A stretch of 64,000 nt of DNA from JAYWXI01 sp036016955 (GTDB taxonomy: Bacteria; Bacteroidota; Bacteroidia; Flavobacteriales; Weeksellaceae), in contig NZ_JAYWXI010000010.1 of NCBI RefSeq assembly GCF_036016955.1, positions 54,775-118,774 of the forward strand. Direction: 5' to 3'. Position 1 is the first letter of the stretch. Each line of letters starts with the position of its first letter. Below the pieces are notes generated by a model. That model did not search any database and had not been told where the DNA came from. It saw nothing but the letters and a program-made list of their open reading frames with translations. Position numbers and translations under genes: made by a program. Below are positions 42,348-53,407 of the stretch, piece by piece.

Positions 42348-44297
42348 ATGAAATCTATTTTACTGGCTTTGGGGTTAGGTTGTTTTAGTCTAAGTTTTGG
42401 ACAGGAGGTTTACCCTGCTGGGGTAGAACAACCTTTATTATGGCTAAAGACTAAAACGACCCAAGACGAACTCTTGTTGGAAGAGGTGAAGACAGGCAAA
42501 GTTTGGGCGAAACAATCTAAGCATCAAGCTGAGAACATCAATTGGAACTTGTCGAGTGCCTATTCGGGTTTCGTTCAATCGGGATTTGATTTAACTAAGG
42601 AGCAAGCCGAAGCTGTTTCGTTATTCATTGTTTATCATCAGAAAAGCAACGAGTCGGAGGAATTTCTTTGGCACTTGTCAGAAAAACAAACGCCCAAAAT
42701 TACGGCGACCAATCAACGCTTAGCCGATTTAGGACTGAAAAAATACAGAGCCTATCCATCGTCCCAAGCTGAAGCGAAAGTAAAAATCCATTATTATCAG
42801 CATTACAAACCTTTGGAAGAAGAGGGGCAAATGTACCATTGGGATTTGGGTAAGGGGGTAGCAGGGCTTCCAGCGGAGGTGTTTTCAGGAGCCATTGCGG
42901 AGGTTATTTTTTATGACAGGGTGCTTTCTTTGGTAGAAATGCAACAGGTAGCCTCTTATTTAGCGGTAAAATACGGCGTTTCATTAAATCAGTTGGAGTA
43001 TAAGAATTACTATAACAGCCAAGGCAAGGTAATTTGGGATTATAAAGAGCACAAAAACTTTAATCAGAACATCACTGCTTTGGGGCGAGACGATAAGGGT
43101 AATTTGTTACAGCCGAAAAGCCAAAATTCCAATAGCGAGAAGTTAGTCGCAATGGCATTACAACCGTTAGAACCGTCGGAAATCCCGAACGATTATTTTG
43201 TATTTTGGAGTGATAACGGTGGCGGTTTACGATTTAAAAAACAGGCGGAAGGGCAACCTAATGGGATAGGTAGAAAATGGCGATTAGATTACACGGCGAC
43301 CAAAGAAGCTAAGTTGCACACCCAGCTTTCACTGCAAAATTTGGAGAAGGAAACGCAGGACGAAAGTAAAGAGCAATCTCAACCTAAATACTATTGGCTG
43401 GTGGTGGATAAAGAAGGGCAAGGAAACTTTAACCCAGAACATTCGGCTTATGTTAAGTTGGGGGAGGTTAATCATTCGCAGCAAGTGGTATTCAGCCAAT
43501 GGGAGCAATACGAAAAGCCGTCGGTGGTTTATACCTTATGGGAAGCCCCTGAGATGTTTGCTCATTTGGGGTTGGCTTTAGGCAAGTGTGGACAGCCGTA
43601 TTCAGGTGGAGTGGAATTTAATATGGTGGGCGGTAAAGCACCGTACCGCATTCAGTTGAAAGCTAAAGAGGCTAATGCTTGGCAGGAGCAATGGACGGAA
43701 CAAGACGCCACTACCCGTAGAAAATTACACTTGTCATCGGGGACTTACCAATATTTAGTAACCGATGCCCAAAACCGACAGTACCAACAAGAATTTTACC
43801 TCTCGGACGAGGATATGCCGATGCCTAAACTCAATGAGGAATATCTGTTGGGCAAGCCTTTGGTATTGTCTCCGGAGAAGGATTTGCCTAAAGGGGATTA
43901 CCGTTACGAATGGTATTTAGATGGAGCTTTAATCGCTACCAATCCTTCATTATTGGTAAATAAAGCGGGGGATTACGAGTTGAGGTTGCAAAATGCGCAG
44001 GGGTGCCGTTCGGCTTCCAAGTTCAGGGTAACCTCTAAGCAAGGCGATTTGGAAACCAAGGTGGTGCTGTTTCCTAATCCGAGTACCGATGGCACCTTTA
44101 AAGTATTGGCTTCATTTCCGAAGCAGACCAGCGGTCGTTTAGAAATTTACACTATGGCGGGGCAGTTGGTAGGTGCTGACCACTTTTATAATCTATCCCA
44201 GTACGAATACCGTGGCACTATTCTATCTTCTGGGGTTTATCTCATACAAGTTAAAACATCGTTAGGGCAAACCACGCATAAATTAATGGTCAAGTAA
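42348..44297 (+). CDS. T9SS-sorted surface protein with LamG/DUF8202-like region
   Basis: 649 residues. Signal peptide (to FGQ), a concanavalin-like region (about 20-200), then the pattern VASYLAVKYGVSLNQLEYKNYY ... VIWDYKEHKNFNQNITALGRDD (about 200-250), which is recurrent in Bacteroidetes surface proteins. A beta-rich middle follows, and a type A T9SS sorting domain closes the protein (about 575-649: FPNPSTDGTFKVLASF ... ILSSGVYLIQVKT). The final TAA shares one base with the ATG of the RHS gene, so the two are translationally coupled and presumably work together at the surface. Confidence 0.85.
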   Translation: MKSILLALGLGCFSLSFGQEVYPAGVEQPLLWLKTKTTQDELLLEEVKTGKVWAKQSKHQAENINWNLSSAYSGFVQSGFDLTKEQAEAVSLFIVYHQKSNESEEFLWHLSEKQTPKITATNQRLADLGLKKYRAYPSSQAEAKVKIHYYQHYKPLEEEGQMYHWDLGKGVAGLPAEVFSGAIAEVIFYDRVLSLVEMQQVASYLAVKYGVSLNQLEYKNYYNSQGKVIWDYKEHKNFNQNITALGRDDKGNLLQPKSQNSNSEKLVAMALQPLEPSEIPNDYFVFWSDNGGGLRFKKQAEGQPNGIGRKWRLDYTATKEAKLHTQLSLQNLEKETQDESKEQSQPKYYWLVVDKEGQGNFNPEHSAYVKLGEVNHSQQVVFSQWEQYEKPSVVYTLWEAPEMFAHLGLALGKCGQPYSGGVEFNMVGGKAPYRIQLKAKEANAWQEQWTEQDATTRRKLHLSSGTYQYLVTDAQNRQYQQEFYLSDEDMPMPKLNEEYLLGKPLVLSPEKDLPKGDYRYEWYLDGALIATNPSLLVNKAGDYELRLQNAQGCRSASKFRVTSKQGDLETKVVLFPNPSTDGTFKVLASFPKQTSGRLEIYTMAGQLVGADHFYNLSQYEYRGTILSSGVYLIQVKTSLGQTTHKLMVK

Positions 44298-47200
44298 TGA
44301 AGCAAGTTTACAAATACATCTTATATTTCGTATTACTAAGCATTTCGGGGGGAGCCATGGTTAAGGTATTTCCGGGGCTTTTGTCTTGGGAAACCTCGGG
44401 GTTAAAAACTGAAATTTCTTCTCCTCCTATTATTAAAGAGAAATCGGCTGTCCTTTCTCCTGAGACGACTTCCGAAGCGAGGTTATCGCCGAGTAAATCG
44501 TTAAAGCTGAATTATCAAGGCTTTTCGGCTTATTTTTCGGAGGGGAGTGTTTCGCGTGAGGTTAAGGTTTCCGTGTTGGGGTTGAGTGAAAACCATCTCC
44601 CACGCTTAAGCTCCGATTTGGTTAATGTAACGGGGGGGACGGCAGGCTATCGTTTGTTGCCGAAGAAGACCAAACTAAAGAAACCCGTTGAAATCAAGAT
44701 AAGTTATGATAAAGCCAAACTTCCGTCGGGTTATACGGAGGAAGATATAGATTTATTTTACTTTGATACCAAAAAATCGGCGTGGCAGAAATTGCCGAAA
44801 GACAGTTTGATGATAGGTGCTTCGGCGGTTAAGGCGAAGACTTTCTACCTCTCCGATTTTATAGCAGGGGTTATAAAATTGCCGGAATCGCCGGACACTT
44901 CAGGTTTTACTCCTACGAGCATTAGTGGGCTCAAAGCCGCTTCGCCGATGGTGGGTATTCAACCATTGAGTGTACCTACGCCAAGTCCAGACGGGAGTGG
45001 TAGCACTTCGTTTGGGATAGAATTGCCTAAAGGCAGGGCAGGTATGCAACCGTCATTGCAGTTGCAATACTCTAATGAGGGGGGCAATTCTTGGTTAGGA
45101 ACAGGGTGGAACTTAGCTTTGCCTTCGCTTACGGTGGACACCAAATTCGGAGCACCGAGGTACGATGCCCAAAAGGAAACCGAAACCTATCTGTTATCGG
45201 GTGAAGAATTACTACCGAATGCCCACAGAGCCGAATGGGAGAACCGAAGTGCGGATAAAATCTTCTATCCGAGGAGAGAGGGGGCATTCCAAAAAATACA
45301 TAGGAAGGGGGCGTCACCTAACGAGTACACTTGGGAAGTGCGTTCCAGAGGAGGCGTTGCATTTTATTATGGAGATAGTGAAGGCAGTAGATTGTCAGAC
45401 GCACAAGGCAATGTAGGCTATTGGGCATTAAGGGAGCAGAAGGATTTGCGTGGGAACACCGTAACTTACGAATACACCAAGGAACAGGGCGTACTTTACC
45501 CCAAAGCCATTTATTATACAGGGAAAGACGGCGCTAAGGGGGCTTATTCGGTACACTTTATAACGGATAAAGACTTGGGCGAACCTCAACGCAAAGACCT
45601 CCAGATTTCGGCAAGGTTAGGCTTTAAGCAAGAATACAACCGACTGCTCCGAAAAATAGAAGTAAAGTATGGGACGGCGATGGTTCGTTCCTATGAGTTG
45701 GTGTATAAAGAGGGGGCGTTTAGAAAGTCGTTACTTAGTGAAATTAAGGTGTACGATGCCGAGGGCAAACTGTTTTATACCAACACGTTGGACTATTACG
45801 ATGATGTTCGGGATAGTTCGGGCAAGTATGTTCCTTTTGGCGAGTTTAAGAAATGGGAAGTTCCTAAAGACGGGATAGACTACACCTTCTTGGGGATTAA
45901 GGGCTTTTCGGGGCACCCTACTTTGGCGGGGACTTCCAGCTCCAATAGTAAGGGGGGAAGTTTCCGTATAGGAGTAGGACCTTCGGCGGGCGCTTACAAA
46001 ATCAATACGGTTGGGGTAAGTGGAGGTTACAGCTCTGGTAAAACGGAAAACAGGGTCTTTTTGCAGGATTTGGACGGCGACAATCTTCCGGATAAGGTTT
46101 ACACTAAAAAAGATAAAGTTTATTACCGTAAAAACTTATCCTCTCAAGGCTTAACTAAGTTTTCGGACGAACTGAAAGAGATTAACCTCCCTCATATGGG
46201 GATTAGTGAATCCTCATCGTTTAGTTTTGGAGCCGATTTGCAAGTTTCTCGGGCAACGATTGGCTACGACCGCCAGAGTACAACCAGCAGGACTTTCTCT
46301 TATTTTATGGATTTTAATGGCGATGGCTTGGTCGATTTTGCCGATGGTGGGCGGGTGTATTACAACCGATTGGTGAACGGGGTACCTACCTTCTACGCCA
46401 CCAGTAGCGGAACGCCAGCTCCCATAGTGGCGAGCAACAATAAATTGGACTTACAGGGCAGCACGGGGCATACCAAGGAGGAGTTGGAGCGGTACAATCC
46501 TCTGCACGATGTCGTTAGAACTTGGCGGGCTCCGCATTCGGGGAATATAGTGGTAAAGCACGCCTACCAGTTGCAGCAAGACCTTTCCGAGGCCCGTTTG
46601 AATTATAAGAAAAACGACGGCACGGAGAAAGCCGACGGTGTGAGGCTTTACTTTCAGCATAGGGATAGTCTTTATTGGAAACAAGACATTGATGCCGAGG
46701 ACTACACTCTAAAGCACAGAGAGGACACGTTGGAGGTTAAGCAGGGCGAATTGCTTCACTTTAGGGTGAGCTCTAAATACGACGGTAACTTCGACCAAAC
46801 CCTTTGGACACAGAATATTGAGTATAAGACCATAGGCGATAATGAGAAGGATTATAACGGTTTGAGCTTAAAGTATTACAGTTCGGAGGCGGACGCTTTG
46901 CACCCTTCGGCACAGGGGTATATTTTCAGCACCTCCGCCCAACCGAAGTTTGGAGGGAAATTGACTAAGGGCGTTACAACGGATTTAGTCAAGGTAAAGA
47001 TTTATAAGTACGGATTCAATATTCGCCCAGTGTTATTGTACGAGCGTACATTCCAAGCGGCAGAAGCGGTAGATTTAGATTTAAGCACCATCAATTTGGG
47101 CAATTTCAACGCCGAGGAGGGCATCAGCATTACCGTAGAATCGCCAACGGAAATCAACTGGAAACAGCTCACTTTTACGCCGGAAGTTCGCTTTACTAAT

Positions 47201-50200
47201 GAACAAAATGAGGAAGAAACCCAACCGCTGAATGTGGACTTTCTAATCAACGAGAAGTTAGATGTACACCATGCCCCTCAACTCGTAATGCCTCAACAAA
47301 AGGGGAAACTAAGACTATTATTAGATGCTAATTTTAGTTCTTCAGAAGTAGGAACTCTTGAAATCACGGCGAAGCAGTCGGGTAAGGTCGCGGCGAGGGG
47401 TCGTTTTAATGTATCTCGTTTAACTTCGGCACTTCCTGTAACGGAGCCGGTGGTGTTGGATAGCATCAGCAAAGACGAGCCTTTGTTTGTGGAGATTAAG
47501 GTCTCTAACAAAGAGCTATACAGAAATTTGGTGGATAAGAATAGGCCTGTAACGCTTCAAATCAAAGACTCGATTAAAATTCCAGAGGATGACCCAAGGC
47601 AACCCGATGAGAAATATGAAATCATCACGACGACACAACTACATAATGCCTATACGGTCTATACACCTTACCACGAGGGCAATAAGAATGTATTGTTTGG
47701 AAAGAACTTTAGAGGGTGGGGCGGTTTTATCCTTAACGGAACATTAGCGGGGGAGAAAATAGATGAGTTGAGGTTAGTGGACTTTACGGGGAACTACTCG
47801 GACGACAAAGATCATGTACCAGATACTAACCCAGATAATAGAAACCCGGAACAGGAGGAGCCGGGAATGGAAGTTTCTAAAGCCTACTTTTTTAGAGGAT
47901 TAGTCAGCTATCCGCAGAAACGCTATCAGGGGTTAGAGGAAGATATTTATGTTTCTGAGCGTTACTTCTCGCCGTCGCGGTTGGGGGAGAACGATTTGGA
48001 GAAACACTTAGACACCTCGTTGCCGCAGCTTTCTGGGGGGAGCGGTGGGGCGCTCATTATGGTGAGCGAAACCCGAAGCAATGCCTTTTCGGGAGGAGCA
48101 GCTATTGTGGGCGGTTCATACTCCGAAGGCGTTTCAGAAGTAATGCAGACGATGAGCGACTTTAACGGCGACCGTTTCCCAGACTTTGTGCGTGGAGGAC
48201 ATGTCCAGTTTACCGAGCCGAGAGGAGGCTTAGAAGCCCGAACAATAGGCTTAGGCGGTAGTTTCAGCCGTTCCAAGGTGGAGACTAATGGCGGCTCGTT
48301 CAGTGGCTCGTTCCACCACGGCGAGCCTAAATCCTCTATGACCTTTAAAATCACGAGGAACGACCAGCAGAGGCTTACCATTACCCGTTCTACCGACGAT
48401 GCCGACAAGGCGAAAAACAGCGTTTCGGTAAGTGGGAGCGTAGCTTCATCAAACGATTATTCCGAATATACCTATACCGACCTCAACGGCGACGGCTTGG
48501 CGGATAGGGTCACTAAAGATGGTTATATCAGTTATAACACGGGCTATGGCTTTTTACCGCAAGAACAATGGAAAGGCTTTGGCGGATTGCTCACGGGTGA
48601 CTCGCAAGACTTCAGTGCAGGCTTGGGCTATTCCGCTTATGGGGGCTCGTTTACGGGTGGGCTTAATTATACCAACTCCGTTACACAGAGCCGCACCCAG
48701 TTTTTAGATATGAATGGCGACGGCTTGGCAGACCGTGTGGTGTATGGCGATAACAATACGCTGGTGTATCAGAATTTAGGTAATACTTGGGACACAACGC
48801 CTTTGGTTATTCCTAAAGTAGCGGGCAACCCTATTGCCGTAAACCGAGCGATTAGCTACGGGGGCAGTGCCAAGTATTCGGTGTATTTCAAATTTAAGTT
48901 CATCAAATTTGGCTTTACGGCAGGGGGCTTTGCAGGTAAGAGTACCAGCCGAATGGAGGCGGCGTTTATGGATGTGGACGGCGATGGCAACTTAGACTAC
49001 ATCTTATCCGATGGCGAGGACGACCTCCGTGTGGCGACCTCTAATATACGCCGTACCAATAGGCTTAAGAGCGTTAAGAATGCTACGGGCAGCACCTTTG
49101 AGGTAGATTACGAGTGGGTTGCCCCTACTTACGAAAACCCTAACAGCAAGTGGGTGCTAAGCAAGGTAACCACTTTTGACGGACATCAGGGCGATGGCGA
49201 GGACTACACCATCAGCCGTTTCACCTATAAAGACCCGTACTACGACCGCCGCGAGCGGGAGTTTTATGGGTTTGCCGAAGTAAAGCAGGAACAGCTGGAC
49301 CCTAAGGACGGCAAAGTATTGAGAACCTCGGTTCAACACTACTACAACCGCGACTACTTCCGCAAATCGTTGGCGAAAAACAGCTATACCTTAGACGCCC
49401 AAGGGCGGAAACTTACCGAAAGCACCGTGCAGTATCAGATTAAAAACGCCCGTACCAATACCGATTGGGAGGCGGATCGTTTGGCACTGCCTGAAAGCGA
49501 TGCCATTTCGGTCTTTATTGCCCCTACGGAAACCACCGAACGCCAATACGAGGGAGCGGGGTATTTGGAGCACAAAATCGCCCAAAGCTACGATGCTAAG
49601 GGGAACATCACCACTTACCAAGACTTTGGCACGGGCAATCCCGACTCGGCACTCAAAGCGGAAATTACTTATTATGAGAGCGAAACGCCTTACTTTGGGG
49701 GCATTGCCAAGAGCATCACGGTGCACGATGCCAACGGTTTGGTAAGGAAACGCGAGGCGGACATTAACCCGCAAACGGCAGAAACCACCCAAATCCGCAA
49801 CTATTTTACGGCAGACCGTTACGCCCGTACCGACTTGTCTTACGATGCGTACGGCAACCTTGCCCAAATCACAGGAGCGGAAAACCATAAAGGGGAGCGT
49901 TCCAGCCTTCGCTATGAATACGACGAGGAAACGCACAGCCACCTGACGAAAATTACCGACCATTTCGGCTACGAAACCCGCACGGCGTACGATTATCGCT
50001 TTAACGCTCCGTTGGAAGTTACCGACCGCAACGGGGAGCAGCTGCACTATACCATAGACGCTAAGGGGCGTACCACGCATATTTTGGCGCCTAAAGAAGC
50101 AGCGGCGGGCGTGCCTTATACGGTGGCTTACGACTATTATCCGGAAGCCAAAGTGCCTTACGCCAAAACGAGAAACTACGATGCCGAGCACGGCAAAGAT

Positions 50201-53200
50201 ATTATTACTTATACCTATACCGATGGCTTAGGGCGTACGCTGCAAGTCAAGAAAACGGCGGCACTGTTCCAAGGGAAAAACCAAGCTGATGCCGAGCGCC
50301 TCATTGTATCGGGCAAACAAGTGTACGATGCTTTGGGTCGGGTGGTAGAGAGCTATTATCCCACCACCGAAACGCCAAGCGAAGCGTTCAGCACCCAAGT
50401 TTCTACGGTAACGCCTACCACTACGACTTACGACGAGAAAGACCGCCCGGTATTGCAGACCCTGCCCGATGGCAGCACGGTAGCCACGGCTTACGAGGTG
50501 TCGGAAACGGCAGGCACCAAAATCCTTAAAACCACCGTAACCGATGCGTTGGGCAGGGTGTCCCATAGTGCCACCGATGTTTTGGGTAGAACGCTGAAAC
50601 AAGTGCAGCCTACGGGGATAGAAACCACCTACCACTACAACGCCCAAGGCGAACTCCTAAAAGTAACCGATGCCGAGGGACACCAGACCCTAAGCGAGTA
50701 CGACCTTTTGGGGCGTCGCACCCAACTTACGCACCCCGATGCGGGCATCACCACATTGGCGTACGATGCGGCGGGCAACCTCATACGCCGTCAGACCGCC
50801 CAAATTCGGGAGCAGATGCCCGATGCGGCGATAGAATACCACTACGACCACAACCGCTTGCAGGAAATCCGCTACCCTAAGCACCCGGAGAACAATGTCC
50901 GTTACCATTACGGTAAGCAGAGCGAGAGCCCTCGCCGTCGGGGACGCTTGTGGTTGGTGGAGGACGCCAGCGGCGGTACCGAGTATTTCTACGGCAGTAT
51001 GGGCGAGGTTGAAAAAGAAATCCGCTCGCTACGCATCACGCCGACGGAGGTGCACACCTACATCACCGAATACGGGTACGACAGCTTTAACCGTATCCAA
51101 ACGATGACCTACCCCGATGGCGAAGTCTTGGACTTTGGCTACAATCGGGCAGGGCAACTCACCACCCTCACGGGGAAAAAGGGCAACTACGAATACCCCT
51201 ACCTTAAACAACAAGGGTACGACGAGTTCGAGCAGAAAGTGTATCGCCAGTACGGCAACGGTACTGAAACCCGCTACACTTACGACCCTACAATGAGGCG
51301 TTTGGCAACACTCAACACCCAAAACACCAAACGAACCTTCCAAGACAACCGCTATACTTACGATTTAGTGGGGAATATCTTGCAGGTGGAGAACCAAGTC
51401 CCAATCGTGAATTACGCTTTGGGTGGAGCAAGTAGCTATCAATACCAATACGACGAGCTTAACCGTCTGATAAGTGCCACAGGAACTTACACAGGCGAGG
51501 CGACTTCTGCGGAGTACCAGCTCCAAATGCAGTACAATAAGCTCAACGGTATTGTTCAAAAATCTTTAATCCACAAGCAAAATGGTAAAGATAAAGGCTA
51601 TGTGCTGGATTATGTTTATGGTAATAAGTCCCACCCACACGCCCTAAGCGAACTTAAAGATTCTACGACACCAAAGCCAAGAGCTTACGAATACGACGGC
51701 AACGGCAATCCTATCTCTTACGAGGGCTTTAAGGACTTTAGGGTAATGGTATGGGACGAAGAAAACCGTTTGCAGGGATTAAATGATAACGGTAAGTTAC
51801 ATTTATATACTTACGACCATACGGGCGAAAGAGCCGTAAAAAGTAGTGCAGAGAGCCAAAAAACGGTGATTAACGGGGTGAGTTCCGCCGTCATCGTTCA
51901 CGCGGAGAATTATACGGCATACATCAACCCTTATTTTGTGGTTAATAAGGGTAAGTTTACCAAGCATTACTTTGAAGGCACGAGCCGTATTGTGTCAAAA
52001 TTGGGAGAGGGAACATTTCATCAACCGTCTGGTATAAATGCAGGAGGAATTGATTATGTGAAACAATCCGCAAAAGTGCAGGAAGCCATAGACCAATACA
52101 TCAAAGGATTAAACATTCCGCCAGGTCCGCCAACGCAACACGGCATATACGGCACACCTGACTTTACAGGTGTAGAATATCCGTCGATTGACTGGAGTGA
52201 TATATCCCAAGACCAAGAGCCGCCAGAGGGCTGGCCACGCCCGCCGAAGTTTAATGAGCCAGGTGATGTGCCGGGTCCGCCAGTGCAATATGGCGACCCC
52301 GTGAAACCAGAAACGGTAGAGGGTGGTTTTGGATTTAAGGATAACGGTGTGGAGGAGAAAAACTTGTATTTCTATCACCCTGACCACTTAGGTAGCAGTA
52401 GTTACATTACAGACAAAGACGGGAACATCAATCAACATACGGAGTATATGGCATTTGGTGAGGTATTGTTTGACGAACACAAGGTAAGCCGACGAATGCC
52501 TTATTTGTTTAACGGTAAGGAGTTGGATAGCGAGACAGGGTTATATTATTATGGAGCAAGGTACTATGACCCGAGAGTAAGTTTGTGGTTGAATGTAGAC
52601 CCTTTAGCAGAGAAATATCCGTTTACTTCGCCTTATACTTATGTTAATAATAATCCGATAAGATTTATTGATCCTGATGGAAGAAAACCAATGGATTGGA
52701 TTAGAAGAGGGATACATAGTAATTGGGAATATCATAGTAATATAAAATCTAGAAAACAAGCAATGGATGCAGGATTTTTTGATTATGCAAATGGCAGAGG
52801 AGATGCTAAAAGTACTTATAGCACTACATTATCAAGAAATGGTAGAGATATAGGTGTTTCTCAGACTGTAGTTTTAGGTGAAAATGGAAATTATACTGTA
52901 AATGGAGAGGTATTTAAAGCTCCTGATCATTATGTGGATATGAAACCAGTTGATGATTTTGGTAAATTTATGGCTGGGGTTGTTGCTTTTCCTATGTTAT
53001 TGGAAGCTGCACCGGTTTTGTTTTCAATGGAGGGTTTCTTAATAAAAGGAGCTGTAAGTACGACAGGACAATTTGCCATTAATAAAAATTTAGACTTTAT
53101 AGATTTAGGAGCAGATATGTTTACTATTCCTGGGGTTTCTGGTGGAATAGGAGGAGCTTTTGATTTAACTCTTTTTCCTAATGAGAATAATCAGTATTTT

Positions 53201-53407
53201 TTAAACCATTCTAAAGATTACAGTAAAATAGGAATTAATGCAGCTACAAGTTTACTTTCTGGCGGACTAGGAAATAGATTTTCGCCTGCTTTGAACACAA
53301 TAGAAAATAAGGCTTCTAAAAATGCTGCTACTTATATGATTGAAACAAATTATAATATTGTAGAACAAGCATTAAATAACGCATATGACGAGAAGCAAAA
53401 AAAATGA
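44297..53407 (+). CDS. Giant Sec-exported RHS / Tc-toxin BC-like protein (expressed locus)
   Basis: 3,036 residues. Order: N-terminal signal or anchor helix (about 7-25); a ZU5-like region with YQGFSAYFSEGSVSREV (about 70-195); SpvB domain (about 218-530); six calcium-type DxDGDGxxD motifs of FG-GAP/TcdB-midN type (near 590, 672, 1285, 1393, 1470 and 1558); YD/RHS repeats (about 1848-2445); an RHS core from HPHALS (about 2446) with PDHLGSS (near 2695), GARYYDPRVSLWLNVDP (to about 2772) and the DPDGR boundary (about 2795). A variable 238-residue tip rich in hydrophobic Gly stretches follows (GVVAFPMLLEAAPVL, GVSGGIGGAF), perhaps pore-forming. The tip is far more AT-rich than the body. It has an export signal, so T6SS delivery is unlikely. 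Confidence 0.93.
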   Translation: MKQVYKYILYFVLLSISGGAMVKVFPGLLSWETSGLKTEISSPPIIKEKSAVLSPETTSEARLSPSKSLKLNYQGFSAYFSEGSVSREVKVSVLGLSENHLPRLSSDLVNVTGGTAGYRLLPKKTKLKKPVEIKISYDKAKLPSGYTEEDIDLFYFDTKKSAWQKLPKDSLMIGASAVKAKTFYLSDFIAGVIKLPESPDTSGFTPTSISGLKAASPMVGIQPLSVPTPSPDGSGSTSFGIELPKGRAGMQPSLQLQYSNEGGNSWLGTGWNLALPSLTVDTKFGAPRYDAQKETETYLLSGEELLPNAHRAEWENRSADKIFYPRREGAFQKIHRKGASPNEYTWEVRSRGGVAFYYGDSEGSRLSDAQGNVGYWALREQKDLRGNTVTYEYTKEQGVLYPKAIYYTGKDGAKGAYSVHFITDKDLGEPQRKDLQISARLGFKQEYNRLLRKIEVKYGTAMVRSYELVYKEGAFRKSLLSEIKVYDAEGKLFYTNTLDYYDDVRDSSGKYVPFGEFKKWEVPKDGIDYTFLGIKGFSGHPTLAGTSSSNSKGGSFRIGVGPSAGAYKINTVGVSGGYSSGKTENRVFLQDLDGDNLPDKVYTKKDKVYYRKNLSSQGLTKFSDELKEINLPHMGISESSSFSFGADLQVSRATIGYDRQSTTSRTFSYFMDFNGDGLVDFADGGRVYYNRLVNGVPTFYATSSGTPAPIVASNNKLDLQGSTGHTKEELERYNPLHDVVRTWRAPHSGNIVVKHAYQLQQDLSEARLNYKKNDGTEKADGVRLYFQHRDSLYWKQDIDAEDYTLKHREDTLEVKQGELLHFRVSSKYDGNFDQTLWTQNIEYKTIGDNEKDYNGLSLKYYSSEADALHPSAQGYIFSTSAQPKFGGKLTKGVTTDLVKVKIYKYGFNIRPVLLYERTFQAAEAVDLDLSTINLGNFNAEEGISITVESPTEINWKQLTFTPEVRFTNEQNEEETQPLNVDFLINEKLDVHHAPQLVMPQQKGKLRLLLDANFSSSEVGTLEITAKQSGKVAARGRFNVSRLTSALPVTEPVVLDSISKDEPLFVEIKVSNKELYRNLVDKNRPVTLQIKDSIKIPEDDPRQPDEKYEIITTTQLHNAYTVYTPYHEGNKNVLFGKNFRGWGGFILNGTLAGEKIDELRLVDFTGNYSDDKDHVPDTNPDNRNPEQEEPGMEVSKAYFFRGLVSYPQKRYQGLEEDIYVSERYFSPSRLGENDLEKHLDTSLPQLSGGSGGALIMVSETRSNAFSGGAAIVGGSYSEGVSEVMQTMSDFNGDRFPDFVRGGHVQFTEPRGGLEARTIGLGGSFSRSKVETNGGSFSGSFHHGEPKSSMTFKITRNDQQRLTITRSTDDADKAKNSVSVSGSVASSNDYSEYTYTDLNGDGLADRVTKDGYISYNTGYGFLPQEQWKGFGGLLTGDSQDFSAGLGYSAYGGSFTGGLNYTNSVTQSRTQFLDMNGDGLADRVVYGDNNTLVYQNLGNTWDTTPLVIPKVAGNPIAVNRAISYGGSAKYSVYFKFKFIKFGFTAGGFAGKSTSRMEAAFMDVDGDGNLDYILSDGEDDLRVATSNIRRTNRLKSVKNATGSTFEVDYEWVAPTYENPNSKWVLSKVTTFDGHQGDGEDYTISRFTYKDPYYDRREREFYGFAEVKQEQLDPKDGKVLRTSVQHYYNRDYFRKSLAKNSYTLDAQGRKLTESTVQYQIKNARTNTDWEADRLALPESDAISVFIAPTETTERQYEGAGYLEHKIAQSYDAKGNITTYQDFGTGNPDSALKAEITYYESETPYFGGIAKSITVHDANGLVRKREADINPQTAETTQIRNYFTADRYARTDLSYDAYGNLAQITGAENHKGERSSLRYEYDEETHSHLTKITDHFGYETRTAYDYRFNAPLEVTDRNGEQLHYTIDAKGRTTHILAPKEAAAGVPYTVAYDYYPEAKVPYAKTRNYDAEHGKDIITYTYTDGLGRTLQVKKTAALFQGKNQADAERLIVSGKQVYDALGRVVESYYPTTETPSEAFSTQVSTVTPTTTTYDEKDRPVLQTLPDGSTVATAYEVSETAGTKILKTTVTDALGRVSHSATDVLGRTLKQVQPTGIETTYHYNAQGELLKVTDAEGHQTLSEYDLLGRRTQLTHPDAGITTLAYDAAGNLIRRQTAQIREQMPDAAIEYHYDHNRLQEIRYPKHPENNVRYHYGKQSESPRRRGRLWLVEDASGGTEYFYGSMGEVEKEIRSLRITPTEVHTYITEYGYDSFNRIQTMTYPDGEVLDFGYNRAGQLTTLTGKKGNYEYPYLKQQGYDEFEQKVYRQYGNGTETRYTYDPTMRRLATLNTQNTKRTFQDNRYTYDLVGNILQVENQVPIVNYALGGASSYQYQYDELNRLISATGTYTGEATSAEYQLQMQYNKLNGIVQKSLIHKQNGKDKGYVLDYVYGNKSHPHALSELKDSTTPKPRAYEYDGNGNPISYEGFKDFRVMVWDEENRLQGLNDNGKLHLYTYDHTGERAVKSSAESQKTVINGVSSAVIVHAENYTAYINPYFVVNKGKFTKHYFEGTSRIVSKLGEGTFHQPSGINAGGIDYVKQSAKVQEAIDQYIKGLNIPPGPPTQHGIYGTPDFTGVEYPSIDWSDISQDQEPPEGWPRPPKFNEPGDVPGPPVQYGDPVKPETVEGGFGFKDNGVEEKNLYFYHPDHLGSSSYITDKDGNINQHTEYMAFGEVLFDEHKVSRRMPYLFNGKELDSETGLYYYGARYYDPRVSLWLNVDPLAEKYPFTSPYTYVNNNPIRFIDPDGRKPMDWIRRGIHSNWEYHSNIKSRKQAMDAGFFDYANGRGDAKSTYSTTLSRNGRDIGVSQTVVLGENGNYTVNGEVFKAPDHYVDMKPVDDFGKFMAGVVAFPMLLEAAPVLFSMEGFLIKGAVSTTGQFAINKNLDFIDLGADMFTIPGVSGGIGGAFDLTLFPNENNQYFLNHSKDYSKIGINAATSLLSGGLGNRFSPALNTIENKASKNAATYMIETNYNIVEQALNNAYDEKQKK
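52583..52695 (+). repeat. RHS core direct repeat, copy 1 (expressed locus)
   Basis: 113 bp identical to 59919-60031. It starts at the TTG codon of the Leu-Trp-Leu-Asn-Val-Asp-Pro motif and runs just past the DPDGR boundary into the tip. The two copies are 7,336 bp apart and in the same orientation. Confidence 0.9.

Noticed and set aside
40881..53407. T6SS-delivered RHS
   Set aside because: No PAAR, VgrG, Hcp or other T6SS gene is nearby and the RHS protein begins with an export signal.
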